Assembly: GCA_964017195.1 (NCBI GenBank)
Contig: OZ024888.1
Coordinates: 11,913,701 to 11,977,700, forward strand
DNA: 64,000 nt
DNA from: Siderastrea radians
Taxonomy: Eukaryota > Cnidaria > Anthozoa > Scleractinia > Rhizangiidae
Reading direction: 5' to 3'
The notes under the pieces: model-generated
What the model was told of the DNA's origin: nothing
What the model saw: only the letters and a program-made list of their open reading frames with translations
Database searches by the model: none
Position numbers and translations under genes: made by a program
Shown: in pieces, positions 1 through 9,639 of the stretch
Position numbering within the stretch: position 1 is the stretch's first letter
Layout: each line of letters starts with the position of its first letter

Positions 1-911
1 AAAAGGAAAGGCGCGCTCCGCAAGCCAAAGGGGAGGACAGTGTCGAAGTAGTACAGGCCATTCCATTTCATGCCTAGGAGTTCCCAGTCAGACGGATGGA
101 CCGGGATATTGCGAAAGGCAGACTTTATGTCCAGCTTAGACATAAAACACCCTTGACCAAGTTTCTGGATGATTGAGACGGCATTGTCAACAGTTATATA
201 GTGCAGTGAACACTCATCAGGGCTAATATGGGCATTGACACTTGTGGGGTGGTGTTTGGGATATGAAAGGTGAAAAATAGTACGCCAGTCAGAGGAGTGT
301 TTCTTTGGAATGACCCCGATAGGATAAACCTGCAGGTTGGAGAAGGGAGGGGATGTGAAAGGGCCAGCAGTGTGGCCCAGTTGAACCTCTTTTAGAATAT
401 TTTTACTGATGGTAGAGGGGTTGTCCTTAGTAGAACAGAGATTAGAGTATTCTTTGGGGATACGGGGACCCTGGTAACCAATTTTGAAACCTTGAGAAAG
501 ACCCGTAAGGAGAGTGTGAACAGCCACCGGATCAGGGTGATCACACAAGTAGGAAGAAAGTTTTGGGATGTTGATAGGAGTAGAGGGGGATAACCTTGAC
601 AAGTAATCAGGTGCGGCTTCGGGAAGAATGGCTAGAGCGGCTAGTTGGCTTTGGCTGAGATCCTGAGGGAGACAGGTCATCGTGGTCCTTTCCTGAGTGG
701 GCTGCAGTGCATCCAGGTTTATTGCATTGGTGCCTGTAGAGGCAGGGAATGCGAGCACATGGGACCCCTTTGTTGAAATTGTAGCATAATTCCGCTCGGT
801 TTGGCCCCTGGGAATCCTTGGACCTGGGGGAAAGGGGGCAGGAATCGGTGAAATGGTCTGAACTGCTACAAGATTTACAGATAATAGCCTTTGGGAGACC
901 AGTGAATGTAT
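1..911 (-). CDS. DIRS-like reverse transcriptase (pol), partial
   Basis: A reading frame with no stop runs from just after a TAG at 912-914 to the window edge. It contains reverse transcriptase core blocks: a KLDIKSAFR motif A around 112-138 and, at the very edge, YYFDTVLPFGLRSAPF, the block typical of DIRS-group polymerases. Upstream blocks include VYPIGVIPKK and WRTIFHLSYP. The frame is offset from the gag frame and overlaps it by about 300 bases, so expression probably relies on a frameshift, reinitiation or splicing. No disabling stop is seen in this segment, but the catalytic YxDD-type block and everything after it lie outside the window. Confidence 0.75.
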   Translation of the reverse strand, partial: MHSLVSQRLLSVNLVAVQTISPIPAPFPPGPRIPRGQTERNYATISTKGSHVLAFPASTGTNAINLDALQPTQERTTMTCLPQDLSQSQLAALAILPEAAPDYLSRLSPSTPINIPKLSSYLCDHPDPVAVHTLLTGLSQGFKIGYQGPRIPKEYSNLCSTKDNPSTISKNILKEVQLGHTAGPFTSPPFSNLQVYPIGVIPKKHSSDWRTIFHLSYPKHHPTSVNAHISPDECSLHYITVDNAVSIIQKLGQGCFMSKLDIKSAFRNIPVHPSDWELLGMKWNGLYYFDTVLPFGLRSAPFL

Positions 912-1902
912 CTAAATACAACTGGACATCCCGTTCCCCCCATTTCTTTGAGAGGTTGTGGGAAGCCCGGCGCCTGAACTCAACATCGTACACATACCAA
1001 GCCATTCCCGGGAATTTCCTCGCTGACTCACGGATCAGCTGCTGGTATGAAAACAAGTCCGCCCCACGGGTAGGGTAAGAAGAAAGGATCACCGAAGAGT
1101 ATATAGCGAAGGCATCGAGCCAACGATCGATGCTGTTAATTTTGGGGCGTTGGGCAGGGGAAGGCAGGGGTATGGTGAGGCCCTCGTTTCCAACCTGAAG
1201 CTTGAGGTTCGAGTTTACACGATCGCGTAGCAGGGAGGAAAATGGGAGTAGACTACCAAGGTCCACGTACTCACCGTTCGTGATGGCTGATATCTGATGA
1301 TTTGAAAGGTGACTAGCCAGCGAGGGCAGCCTGTAGCTGGAGTGGATGGAGGCCACGTCTTCCGGATCGCCGAGGTCGATTGAAGAGTGAACACCATTGT
1401 GACGATTGTGTCCGCCATCTTGTCCGCCATTAAATAACTGCGTTGGAGGAGGAGTGGGTTCTAATACTTGGTCGGTGGGAACTGGGACGAGGCTTTCGGT
1501 GCTTGGCAGTGCTTGCGCCGAGTCCTGCTCGGACTCGGATCTTGGGTGGAGGATTGCCAGCCTGGCGTCCACAATGGAAGTTATCATAGCCGACAACTGA
1601 TCAGAAACTGGTGGCGCAGAAGTAGCAGGAATACTGCCCGGAGAGTCGCTCTCTTGTAGTCGGGCGATGAGGGCAAGGCGTGAACCGGTTTGGCTGAGGT
1701 GCCGTTGGGACAGCATAACGCGAAGTGTCTCCGTTGGCATGGCTGTGTAGTTTACAGAGAGATTGTTGGTCAACGGTTGTGATGGAACGGCACCAGAAGT
1801 AGAACGGCCGTGTCCGGTTTGCTTGGCGGTTGTTGTGGAACGGTTGCCACGAGATCTGCGTTGTTTAGGCATGGTCAATAGCTGAGAAAACGTGCGCCAC
1901 AA
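607..1902 (-). CDS. DIRS-like gag protein with SAP-like and CCCH finger motifs
   Basis: An uninterrupted 431-aa frame; the start at MPKQRRSRG (position 1872) may be preferred over the first ATG. After a basic N-terminus, a helical SAP-like segment (about residues 50-85, LRVMLSQRHLSQTGSRLALIARL) suggests nucleic-acid binding. The middle holds the conserved DIRS gag block (IDRWLDAFAIYSSV, then YDVEFRRRAS). The C-terminus has two Cys/His clusters, CKSCSSSDHFTDSC and a CCCH-like array from CYNFNKGVPCARIPCLYRHQC to HSGKDH. It presumably packages element RNA. It lies directly upstream of, and overlaps, the polymerase frame. The intact frame argues for fairly recent activity. Family assignment is by motif recognition only. 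Confidence 0.75.
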   Translation of the reverse strand: MWRTFSQLLTMPKQRRSRGNRSTTTAKQTGHGRSTSGAVPSQPLTNNLSVNYTAMPTETLRVMLSQRHLSQTGSRLALIARLQESDSPGSIPATSAPPVSDQLSAMITSIVDARLAILHPRSESEQDSAQALPSTESLVPVPTDQVLEPTPPPTQLFNGGQDGGHNRHNGVHSSIDLGDPEDVASIHSSYRLPSLASHLSNHQISAITNGEYVDLGSLLPFSSLLRDRVNSNLKLQVGNEGLTIPLPSPAQRPKINSIDRWLDAFAIYSSVILSSYPTRGADLFSYQQLIRESARKFPGMAWYVYDVEFRRRASHNLSKKWGERDVQLYLDTFTGLPKAIICKSCSSSDHFTDSCPLSPRSKDSQGPNRAELCYNFNKGVPCARIPCLYRHQCNKPGCTAAHSGKDHDDLSPSGSQPKPTSRSSHSSRSRT

Positions 1903-1990
1903 AAAGCAAAGAACAACCTAGCTTGAAGAGTAGCTTACAACTGAGACAGGGTCACAAGACAAGGGGATTTTACTAACTGGTGATTGCATG

Positions 1991-2539
1991 CCGAGATCAC
2001 ATGGAAGCGTGAGGGGAAAAATGCTGGGAGCTTTGTCATACAGGTTTAGAGGGTAACAAAATAACTACTTCCGGTCATACATTGCCCCCAGACTATTGCC
2101 CAATAACTGAAACCTTGAGATAACAGAGCCAGTGACAAATGAGTTATGGGTTTGACATTAACCACAGAGAACATTAACAACAGTTTAAATGCTTAAACTT
2201 CGAATTTATTATATGTCTGTTCCTGACACTTAACTACTTCAAAATGAGCTGTGGCGGATTGAGATGGATGAAACAGTTTACCCGAACGTATTCAAAACTT
2301 AGCAGTTTTATTTAACACAAAAAAATTATATCACACAAGAAAAAGTAAAAACTTTCAAAGGAACTGTCTCTTTTCATTTAGCTTCAAATCATTCCAACTA
2401 TTTGAATCAAACGTACTTTCACATATTCTATATTTCCGCTTTACCAGCCGGCCATTAACATCGCTTATAAATGCCCGTGGGCATTACGGGAAAATACGGC
2501 TCCAAGTATTGGCCAATCACAGCGCGCCTTATATATTTA
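1991..2539. other. Unassigned interval
   Basis: AT-rich sequence between the retroelement and the tandem repeat. I see no coding exon, RNA gene or clear terminal repeat. A leader or terminal repeat of the DIRS-like element may extend into its left end. Confidence 0.4.
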
Positions 2540-3315
2540 CAAGTACAAGTCAGCGTTAACTGTTTACTCTGTGAATAAAATCCTAAGTGTGACCATTCAA
2601 ATAAGAGTTTTAAAGAATGCTTTCCTGTAGTTAGTTTTTGCTGTACAAAGTGGCTCTAACTTTTGTGTCAGTGGATAAAATTCCGAGGTTTCTCCAATCG
2701 AGGTGGTTCTAAATTTTCAGATTGTGGATAAAATGCTAAGTGTGGTCATTAAAATAAAAGCTACTGAGCATTGCTTCCCTGCGGTACAGTTTATTATGCT
2801 GTTCAAGGTAGACCAAGTTGGCCCAAACTTTTAACTCTGTGGACAAAATCTTAAGTGTAACCATTCAAATAAGAGTTTTAAGCAGTAATTCCCTGCGGTT
2901 ATTTCTTGTTATGCTGTACAAGGTGGCTCTAACTTTTGATTCCTGTGGATGAAATTCTAAAGTGTGACCATTAACATGAAAGCTACTGAGCAGTACTTTC
3001 TTGTGGTGCTGTTTATAATGCTGTACAAGGTGGTTCTAACTTCTGAGTCTGTGGATAACATTCCGAGATGTAACCGTTCAAATGAAAGCTATTGAGCAGT
3101 ACTTTCCTATGATTCTGTTTGTTATGCGTCCAGAGTGGTTTTAACTTTTCAAATTATGGATGAAATCCTAAGTGTGGTCATTTATGAACGCCGCTGAGCA
3201 TTACTTCTCTTCAGTACTGTTGGATGTAACTTTTAAGGCTATGAAATGAAATTATTTGTGTGGCAATTTAAATGAAAAATACTAAAAGCTACTGAGCAGT
3301 AGCTCTTTTTTTCAG
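2540..3315 (+). repeat. Tandem array of ~105-bp degenerate monomers (family R105, block A1)
   Basis: Successive units share the phrases GTGGATAAAATCCTAAGTGT, GACCATTCAAAT, AAAGCTACTGAGCAGTACTT and GCTGTACAAGGTGGCTCTAAC, recurring at roughly 105-115 bp, with some units shortened by deletion. The same monomer recurs at 4080-4515, 5285-5760, 24245-25050 and 61730-62370. No coding potential. Confidence 0.85.
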
Positions 3316-3334
3316 TTTGGTGGAAACAGCCATA

Positions 3335-3632
3335 GTTTCATTCGTTCATTCATTCATTCATTCATTCATTCATTCATTCATTCGTTCATTCATTCATTCA
3401 TTCATTCATTCAATCACTCATTCATTCGTTCGTTCGTTCGTTCATTCATTCAACCATTCATTCAATCATGCATGCATTCATTCAATCATTCATTCATTCA
3501 CTCATTCATTCATTCATTCATTCAATCATTCATTCATTCATTCATTCATTCATTCATTCATTCATTCACTCATTCATTCACTCATTCATCCATCCATTCA
3601 TTCATTCATTCATTCACTCATTCATTCATTCT
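3335..3632 (+). repeat. (TTCA)n tetranucleotide microsatellite
   Basis: About 300 bp of ATTC/TTCA units with scattered point changes (TTCG, ATCA, CTCA). The array is open in several frames, giving Ile/His/Ser/Phe repeats that are not genes. Confidence 0.95.
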
Positions 3633-3639
3633 AACGGTT

Positions 3640-4080
3640 GGGTGTCCTTATATTTTAGAGGACATAATTATCTAAATTAAATGAAGAGCTTTCTAAAATG
3701 TTGAAAAAGAGCAATAACTCCTACGTCAACATCGGCTCCTTCTATTTGTTTATTTACTTATTTATTTATTTATTTATTTATTTTATATATAAAGCTGTTG
3801 TTTGCTCAAAACATTTGATTATAAATTCTCCTGGAAAACTTTACTTCTAAGTGTTTAAAAAACGAACATTTGGTAACAAGAAATAGCTTCAGGTTGGTTT
3901 ATACCAGGAGAAAAAGGGTTGAACCTGTAAACTTTTTCTCAGACTTAGCACGTTTCCTATTGAATCGGGCACCTGCTTTTCATTGTTCCTATGATAAAAA
4001 GGGCAACCCTTCTTGATACCTTTTAATATCGGGATAGAAAAACAAACACTCCTTTTGATAATGTGGTTATTTTTGGTACA
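3640..4080 (+). repeat. Conserved head of the R105 dispersed repeat (copy A)
   Basis: The block from the AAATTAAATGAAGAGCTTTC phrase through ACTTAGCACGTTTCCTATTGA and CAAACACTCC is recognisable at 22680-22860 plus 24025-24240 and again at 61410-61730. In each case it lies just before the tandem monomers. This shows a composite dispersed element with a fixed head. A (TTTA)n tract at about 3747-3784 lies inside it. Confidence 0.75.
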
Positions 4081-4717
4081 ATGTACGAGGTGGCTCTAAC
4101 TCTTAAGTCTGTAAATGAAATTCTGAAGGGTGACCATTAATATGTAAGCTACTGAGCAGTACTTTGGTGTTTTGCTGTTTACTATACCGTACAAGTTGGC
4201 TCTAAGTTTAATTCTGTGGATAAAGTCCTATTGAGTATGACTATTCAAATGACAGTTTTAAGCAATACATTCCTGTGGTTATTATTATTATTATTTTTTT
4301 TTGTTATGCAGTACTTTTGAGTCTGTGGATTAAATTCCGAGAGTCACCAATCAGGTGAAAGCTATTGAACAGATCTTTTCCAATGTTTCCTATGTTTCAG
4401 TTTGTTATGCTGTACAAGGTGGTTCTAACTTTTCAGATTATGGATGAAATGCTAAGTGTAGTCATCAAAATAAAAGCTACAGAGCATTACTTCCCTTTGG
4501 TAGTGTTTATTATAGTCATTTTACTAGGCATTGTGGCGTATTTTGCGGGCTTAAATACTTTAGCCCGCTCAGATCACCAATCAGAAGGGCGAAAATTTAG
4601 TTACCAACCAATCAAAAAACTGGAAACCTTTCAAATGTTCGCGCTGTTTTCTCTGTCAGTTCTGCTTACTTCACTCGCTTCTTTGCCGGCTCTTGAGTTT
4701 GTGCAAAAAAAAAAAAA

Positions 4718-4909
4718 ATGGCCGATCCTCAGTCTTCCCAGTTGGATGAAGAAGATTTAAACAACTTCGAAGAAGCTGTGAGTGAAAATAATGCCTGTAG
4801 TAGCTCCACGCAAAGCGGGGAAGTCGACGAGCGAAACTCAATTGTCCGTTCAGGAAATTATGCTAAACTGCTAATTCACAAATTGTACAATCAACAACAA
4901 CACTACTAA
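4718..4909 (+). CDS. Small acidic ORF of unknown function, possible first exon
   Basis: A 63-codon frame beginning ATGGCCGATCC, a good initiation context, directly after a 13-A tract. The product is acidic and Ser-rich (DEEDLNNFEEAV) and ends in NQQQHY. No domain is recognised. CCAAT-type boxes lie 110-150 bp upstream. It could be a first coding exon or a chance frame; no convincing downstream exon was found. Confidence 0.25.
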   Translation: MADPQSSQLDEEDLNNFEEAVSENNACSSSTQSGEVDERNSIVRSGNYAKLLIHKLYNQQQHY

Positions 4910-5163
4910 ATGACTTATTTTCTGCTGGTTCTACTAAGGTTTGTATCATTTTTCTTTCAAACATTTTGGAGCAGAAACTCTTTCTAAAAATATTTTCCGT
5001 TTGTATTCTGTCGGCCTCTGTAGTGTTTGTTTTGAAAACATTAAGTGCAATAAAATTAAACGCCGTGTCGGTTTAGTCAACTCATCACTCACTATGCTGC
5101 TAATATTTCTTTTCTAATACCCTATAAATGATTATAATTATAGTAATAGAGTTCATGTTCTTC

Positions 5164-5263
5164 GGGCGTAAATATGTTTTTGGCCTTTCTCAGAGCTCAT
5201 TTCTCCTCGCCTGCGGCTCGGGCTAAAATGAGCCTGAGTCTGGCCAAAAACATATTTACGCCC
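5164..5263. repeat. Foldback with perfect 22-bp arms
   Basis: GGGCGTAAATATGTTTTTGG at 5164 is mirrored by its reverse complement ending at 5263. A further inner pairing (GCTCATTT / AAATGAGC) makes a long hairpin of about 100 bp. It resembles a small foldback MITE. Confidence 0.8.
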
Positions 5264-6240
5264 GCCAACATCAATTCTCTTGTTATATTACTTTTTGAGC
5301 CTGAAGATTGAAATTCTAACTGTGGTCATTCAAACAATTAAAAGATACTGAAAGCTACTGAGCAGTACTTTCCTATGATTCTGTTTGTTATCCTGCACAA
5401 GGTGCCTCTGACGTTTGAGCCTGTGGATGAAATCCTAAAGTGTGACCATTCAAATGAAAGCTATTGAGCAGTACTTTCCTGCGGTAATGTTTATTAAGGT
5501 GTACGAGTTGGATCTAACTTTTAAGTCTAAGGATTGAAATTAAAAGTGTGACCATTCACATAAAAGATACTAAAAGATTCTAAATAAAGTGTTACTTTTC
5601 TGTGGTACTGTTTGTTTTGCTGTACAAGGTGAATCTGACTTTGGAGTCTGGGATGACCATAGCTACTCAGCAACATTTTCCTGCGGTACTGTTTATCATG
5701 CCGAACAAGGTGGTTCTAATGTTTAGGTCTGTGGATAAATTAAAACAAGTTAGTATGACTATTTCAATAAAAGCGATTACACGGTACGTGCATGACATTT
5801 TTCTTTGTCCATGCATGGCAAAAGAACATCTACAAAAGTATTTACTCACATTTGAGAGCTATTGTGATTTAAAGGGTCAAGTTAGTACTGTTCGTTTTTC
5901 CTTACTGGTGGCCTGAGCCATTTTAAGTCTTTTAAGTTATAACGTTAGGGAGCATCATGTGTAATTTGAAAGCACAGACTATAGTGTCACGTGCAGTGAT
6001 TTCAGTGGCTAGTCTATTCTACCCTGTAACTCATCCTGTGATTCTCTCACTCTTTATCAGTCGGGTGTCCTTTACATGCCAACTTTTTCTGGTATCCAAG
6101 AACACAAAGAAGCAAACAAACACAAGCAACAAACCCAGCGCCGGCAGGAAGCAGTTCCTATACTACATTCTTAAATTCATTTTAGCCTTATCTGTTGGAA
6201 TACTTAAGATTTTCATTGAAGTGAAGGTGAATGGTTAACA

Positions 6241-7953
6241 ACTATCAAGCGAAATCGCGCGAAGTATCTAAATTAGTGCTTAGCCGAAGAGGCCGATTTA
6301 GCAAATCTGGGGGGGGGGGGGGGATATTCTGCAAGATTGAGCAGGATAATTGTTTTATTCTTCAACAAATTGTTACCATGTACCTTTTTCAGAAAAGTCA
6401 GGCATGAAAAAAAGACACATCTCAAGTTAACACAGCGGCCATCACAGCAAATCGAAGTTTTCTGCAGTTCACATCGATACAGGCCTATTTACTTACTTGG
6501 TTTTCGTAATCACAACTGAAAAGAATGCGTTAATTTGTTTTTGTTGGATTGTATTTACGTGTCAGTTGAATGTAATTTACGCAAAAAATAGCGAAACTAA
6601 GTTGACCCATTAGCTGCCTTGGATAAGCAAAGGAAAATAGGAGACGTCTGCAGGCACGCTATGCCTTGAACATCTATGGCTGATTGTTATTCAAGAGAGA
6701 TAAAGAAAAGATTGTCTTAACAAGGAAAGGAAACAAAAGGTGACAAATTTTTACTGTTTAGAAAAGAAAAAAACAGACGTTTTGATATTTTAGTTCACCC
6801 GGAGGTAATGCGAAGACGTAAATGACCGTGATAATAGAAGAGTAACCACACAACACTAACCTTTATTAACTTTGGAATGTCAAAGAGATCGTATCTAATA
6901 TCAGGACGTTTTCACAAGAGAGTCACTTGAGAGTTCTCAGCGCAGCTTTACCAGCACAGAGTATGGCACAGTGACGGCACAAATTTAAAAATAATCTATT
7001 TTCAGTTTTCAATAGCGCACTTCGTTCTAACAGAAAAAAAATAAATGATCATGACTTACACCGAAGAGCTGCGCTTAGCTGAATTAAGTCTTTTTTAATA
7101 TGTATTTCTCGTGTCTGGAACACTTTAACCGGCGAAAACGAAACGTTTATCTTCCAGCTTCAGATACCAGTTCTCGTCAGCAAACGATAAAGCAGTTCTG
7201 ACATCCCTGTGTTTTTGGCTAATTTTTTCGCCCGGCTTATATCTCCGCTGTGATTCTCCGAAGTTCGACGTACTGAACATAGCCTTGTAGCGCTTCGACT
7301 ACTCATTGCATGCATTCTAAATACCACCCTAAGAAAGAGAAATTAAAAAAAATACAAAACACGCCTAGCCTGCCTGCAGTATTCTGTGACGCTGTTAAGG
7401 GGCAATAGGCTTTGACGATACAAGAGTTGAACAAAACCACGGGATCTCGTCCGTCTGCAGTTTTTATAATTTGATGTACCGTTCAAAAACTCATTAATAA
7501 TTCATTAGAAAATACAAAGGAAATTATAGTTTAACGAGTGTCTTTATATCTGATAAAGACACGGCTAAAATTTATGTCCAATTTTCATGGCCAAAATAAC
7601 CCAAAATCTAAATATCAGTGCAAGAATAAAAAGATCTACATCAGAGGTTTTTGAAGCCCTTCAATAAACTCGCAGTTCGTGCTTTATCAATTCTAAGACA
7701 CTCAGCTTCGCCTCGAGTTTTAAACTTGATAAAGCACTGCTGCTCGTTTATTAAACATTACTTAATTCTACTGGAAATCTTGTCGTACGGTTAGAAAAGT
7801 AAAAGATTTTGGGGAACTTTCCAAAAAAAGGAACAAAAATAGTTGGTCACCAAAGTTGTTTTTTAGATATATTTACTAAAAGAAAAACTAATTTAGAGCT
7901 TCTTTTCGTGGAGCTCTAGTGTTGCCATTGAAACCAATCATATTCAATTTTAC
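6241..7953. other. Unassigned interval downstream of the collagen-Ig gene
   Basis: No coding exon is supported. It contains a 15-G tract at 6309-6323. At 6630-6660 there is a short sequence (GGAAAATAGGAGACGTCTGC) closely resembling the terminal repeat end of the element at 23136-24010, perhaps a relic. Exons that should follow exon 3 of the collagen-Ig gene were looked for here and not found. Confidence 0.4.
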
Positions 7954-8502
7954 CTTTTTTGACAGTCAGTTCCATAGTAGAAACTGCCTTTGCGAAGATA
8001 TTATTCGATGACGCTACACAGGTGTATCTCCCCGAGTCCTCCACTTTAGGATTCCATATGTTCAGTGTTCCATCCAACCTAACTTATGATCTCCCAATAG
8101 GCAGCTCACCGTTCTCTTTCATCCATATGACTCTTGGCTGTGGGTCCCCGATAGCCTGACAGCGGACTGTGATATTCTGGACTGTGGACACTTGGAGCTG
8201 AGAGGGGGGTCTTGTCATAAACTGGGGCAGTTCCACAACGTTAAGCTGCGTAAATGCCGAGTCTTGACCCAAGTGATTTGAAGCTTCGCACTTGTACGAG
8301 CCAGAATCTTTCTTCTGAGAATTTAGTATTGACAGCTGTCCATCTTTCGCGACAGTTCTGGCTTGAGCAAGATGATTACCGTGCATTTTGAACCACTTAA
8401 TCACCGCAGGAGGGAAGCCAGTCACGTGACATACTGGTAAGGTGATGTTCTTGCCCTTTTCAACGTAGGATGGGCCAAACGAAAGGGAAACCTTGGGTGG
8501 AC
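7954..8502 (-). CDS. Collagen-Ig gene exon 3: two Ig domains, one broken by TAA
   Basis: 549 bp, phase 1 at both ends (acceptor CACCGTAG, donor GTAAAA). The first Ig domain has its Cys pair in LPVCHVTGFP and DSGSYKCEASN. The second begins TVRCQAIGDPQPRVIW and is cut by a TAA at 8084-8086 after ELPIGRS. It then continues in the same frame as VRLDGTLNIWNP and EDSGRYTCVASS. A single base change of a Tyr-like codon would explain the stop. Confidence 0.75.
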
Positions 8503-8964
8503 CTACGGTGAATGAGAGCAATAATCTATAGATTTAATCAAAAATAACTCATTTATTTGCAAAGCAAATGTGAGATTTGCCGCCAGGAAAAGAAGATGCT
8601 GGTGGAGAACAACGAAAACCTTGGAGCAAATATGACAACATCAATGATCAATGCCAAGCCAGTTTAGCTAATTCTCAATGAAAAAGTAAAACTGGAATTA
8701 ATACTTTCGGGACGTTCTACAGTTCACACGCAGTAGAAAGTGAACAAACTGAAATCGATACAAAATCATTTAATAGCAACGATTTGAAAAGTTAACCAAA
8801 TGTTGGCATTACCATATACGTTACCAGAAACTTCTGAGTTTCTGTCGTTACCTGATTCTTTACTTTATTTAATCAAAATTCGATGATTAACTCAAAACAA
8901 AAAGTTTCGTTTGGAGTAACTTAGTGTGTGTTTTAAAATTGAAGCAGGTTTTGATATGACTTAC

Positions 8965-9639
8965 TTTGTACGACAAGACTCGCAACTGTCTCTTCCCTTC
9001 CCAGAATGTTACGCGCCACGCATTTATATTTCCCAGAATCCTCAAGCCGCGCGTCCTTGATCTGAATCAGACCTTCTGACGTCACCTTAGTTCTGTTGCT
9101 AGGTAACGTTTCATTCACTCGGCACCGAGCTACTTGTGGAGCGGGATTTCCCGAAGCAGAGCACAGTAACGAAGCAGTGTTGCTTTTGTTCACAGTCAGT
9201 TGAGAAGTGGAAACGGTTACTTTTGGTGCAGAGATGGATTCTCCTGGTTCACCTTTCATTCCTGGAATCCCCGGTGCACCAGTATCTCCTTTAATCCCTT
9301 TTTCTCCTCTTAGTCCTGGTGGGCCTAAAGGTCCTTGCTTTCCACTTCTGCCAGGCTGTCCCATTACTCCTTGCGAACCTTTTCTACCTCTCTTCCCTTG
9401 GTCACCTTTGTCACCTTTGGGTCCATCTCTCCCCTGCAGTCCTGGCAGTCCACGAGGGCAGAAGTTCCCACTGCTGTGACACACCTTTTCAAAGTTCGAA
9501 GTCACAGCTTCCTCCAGAACCTGTTTTAGATTTTCCGACTCATTAAAAGGAGTTCTGCTGGCAAGGCTTCGTGAGAACCTGTGCAGTTTAACCTGATTAT
9601 ATGCCAGATTCTCTTCAACATGTGAGACAGCTGGTTTCT
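8965..9639 (-). CDS. Collagen-Ig gene exon 2: stalk, 24 Gly-X-Y triplets, first Ig domain
   Basis: The acceptor is CTTCCTTAG and the donor GTAAGT. The exon is 675 bp with phase 1 on both sides. After a helical stalk and a Cys pair (VCHSSGNFC), 24 Gly-X-Y repeats run from GLPGLQGRD to GEPGES. A complete Ig domain follows, with Cys in LLCSASGNP and in the [11 protein letters not shown] motif. Trimerisation through the collagen stalk is expected. Confidence 0.8.

Larger units (their letters stand above)
1..1990 (-). mobile_element. DIRS-like tyrosine-recombinase retroelement, 5' part
   Basis: A retroelement runs leftwards and leaves the window at position 1. It shows a gag-like ORF followed by the beginning of a reverse transcriptase in an overlapping frame. 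The overlapping ORF arrangement, the gag with a central IDRWLDAF-type block and terminal Cys/His fingers, and the LPFGLRSAP signature of the reverse transcriptase are those of DIRS-group elements. The RNase H, methylase and tyrosine recombinase regions would lie outside the window. The right boundary near 1990 is only an estimate; no terminal repeat was identified. Confidence 0.75.
4516..5284 (+). mobile_element. Unclassified insert within R105 copy A, with promoter-like segment and short ORF
   Basis: This segment interrupts the repeat monomer between GTGTTTATTATA and TTATATTACTTTTTGAG. It contains several CCAAT or ATTGG boxes (about 4573-4612), an A-tract, a 63-codon ORF and a 22-bp-arm hairpin near its right end. 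The layout suggests the promoter and first exon of an inserted element or gene copy. Its class is not identified. Confidence 0.4.
4080..6240 (+). repeat. R105 monomers plus conserved tail (copy A), with an insertion
   Basis: Monomers at 4080-4515 and 5285-5760 are separated by an unrelated ~750-bp insert. The tail from about 5770 to 6240 (GCACGGTACGTGCATGACAT, a GTGATTTCAGTGGCTAGTCTA phrase and TCTCTCACTCTTTATCAGTC) is repeated at 39000-39400 and 62390-62830. Small open frames in the tail are not conserved and are not called as genes. Confidence 0.75.

Noticed and set aside
3317..3680. Ile/His/Ser/Phe repeat frames
   Set aside because: They are translations of the (TTCA)n microsatellite in all frames.
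5957..6238. A 93-aa membrane-like ORF
   Set aside because: It lies in the R105 repeat tail and is not conserved in the other copies.
9207..9546. Proline-rich plus-strand frames
   Set aside because: Exact antisense shadows of the collagen Gly-X-Y repeats on the minus strand.
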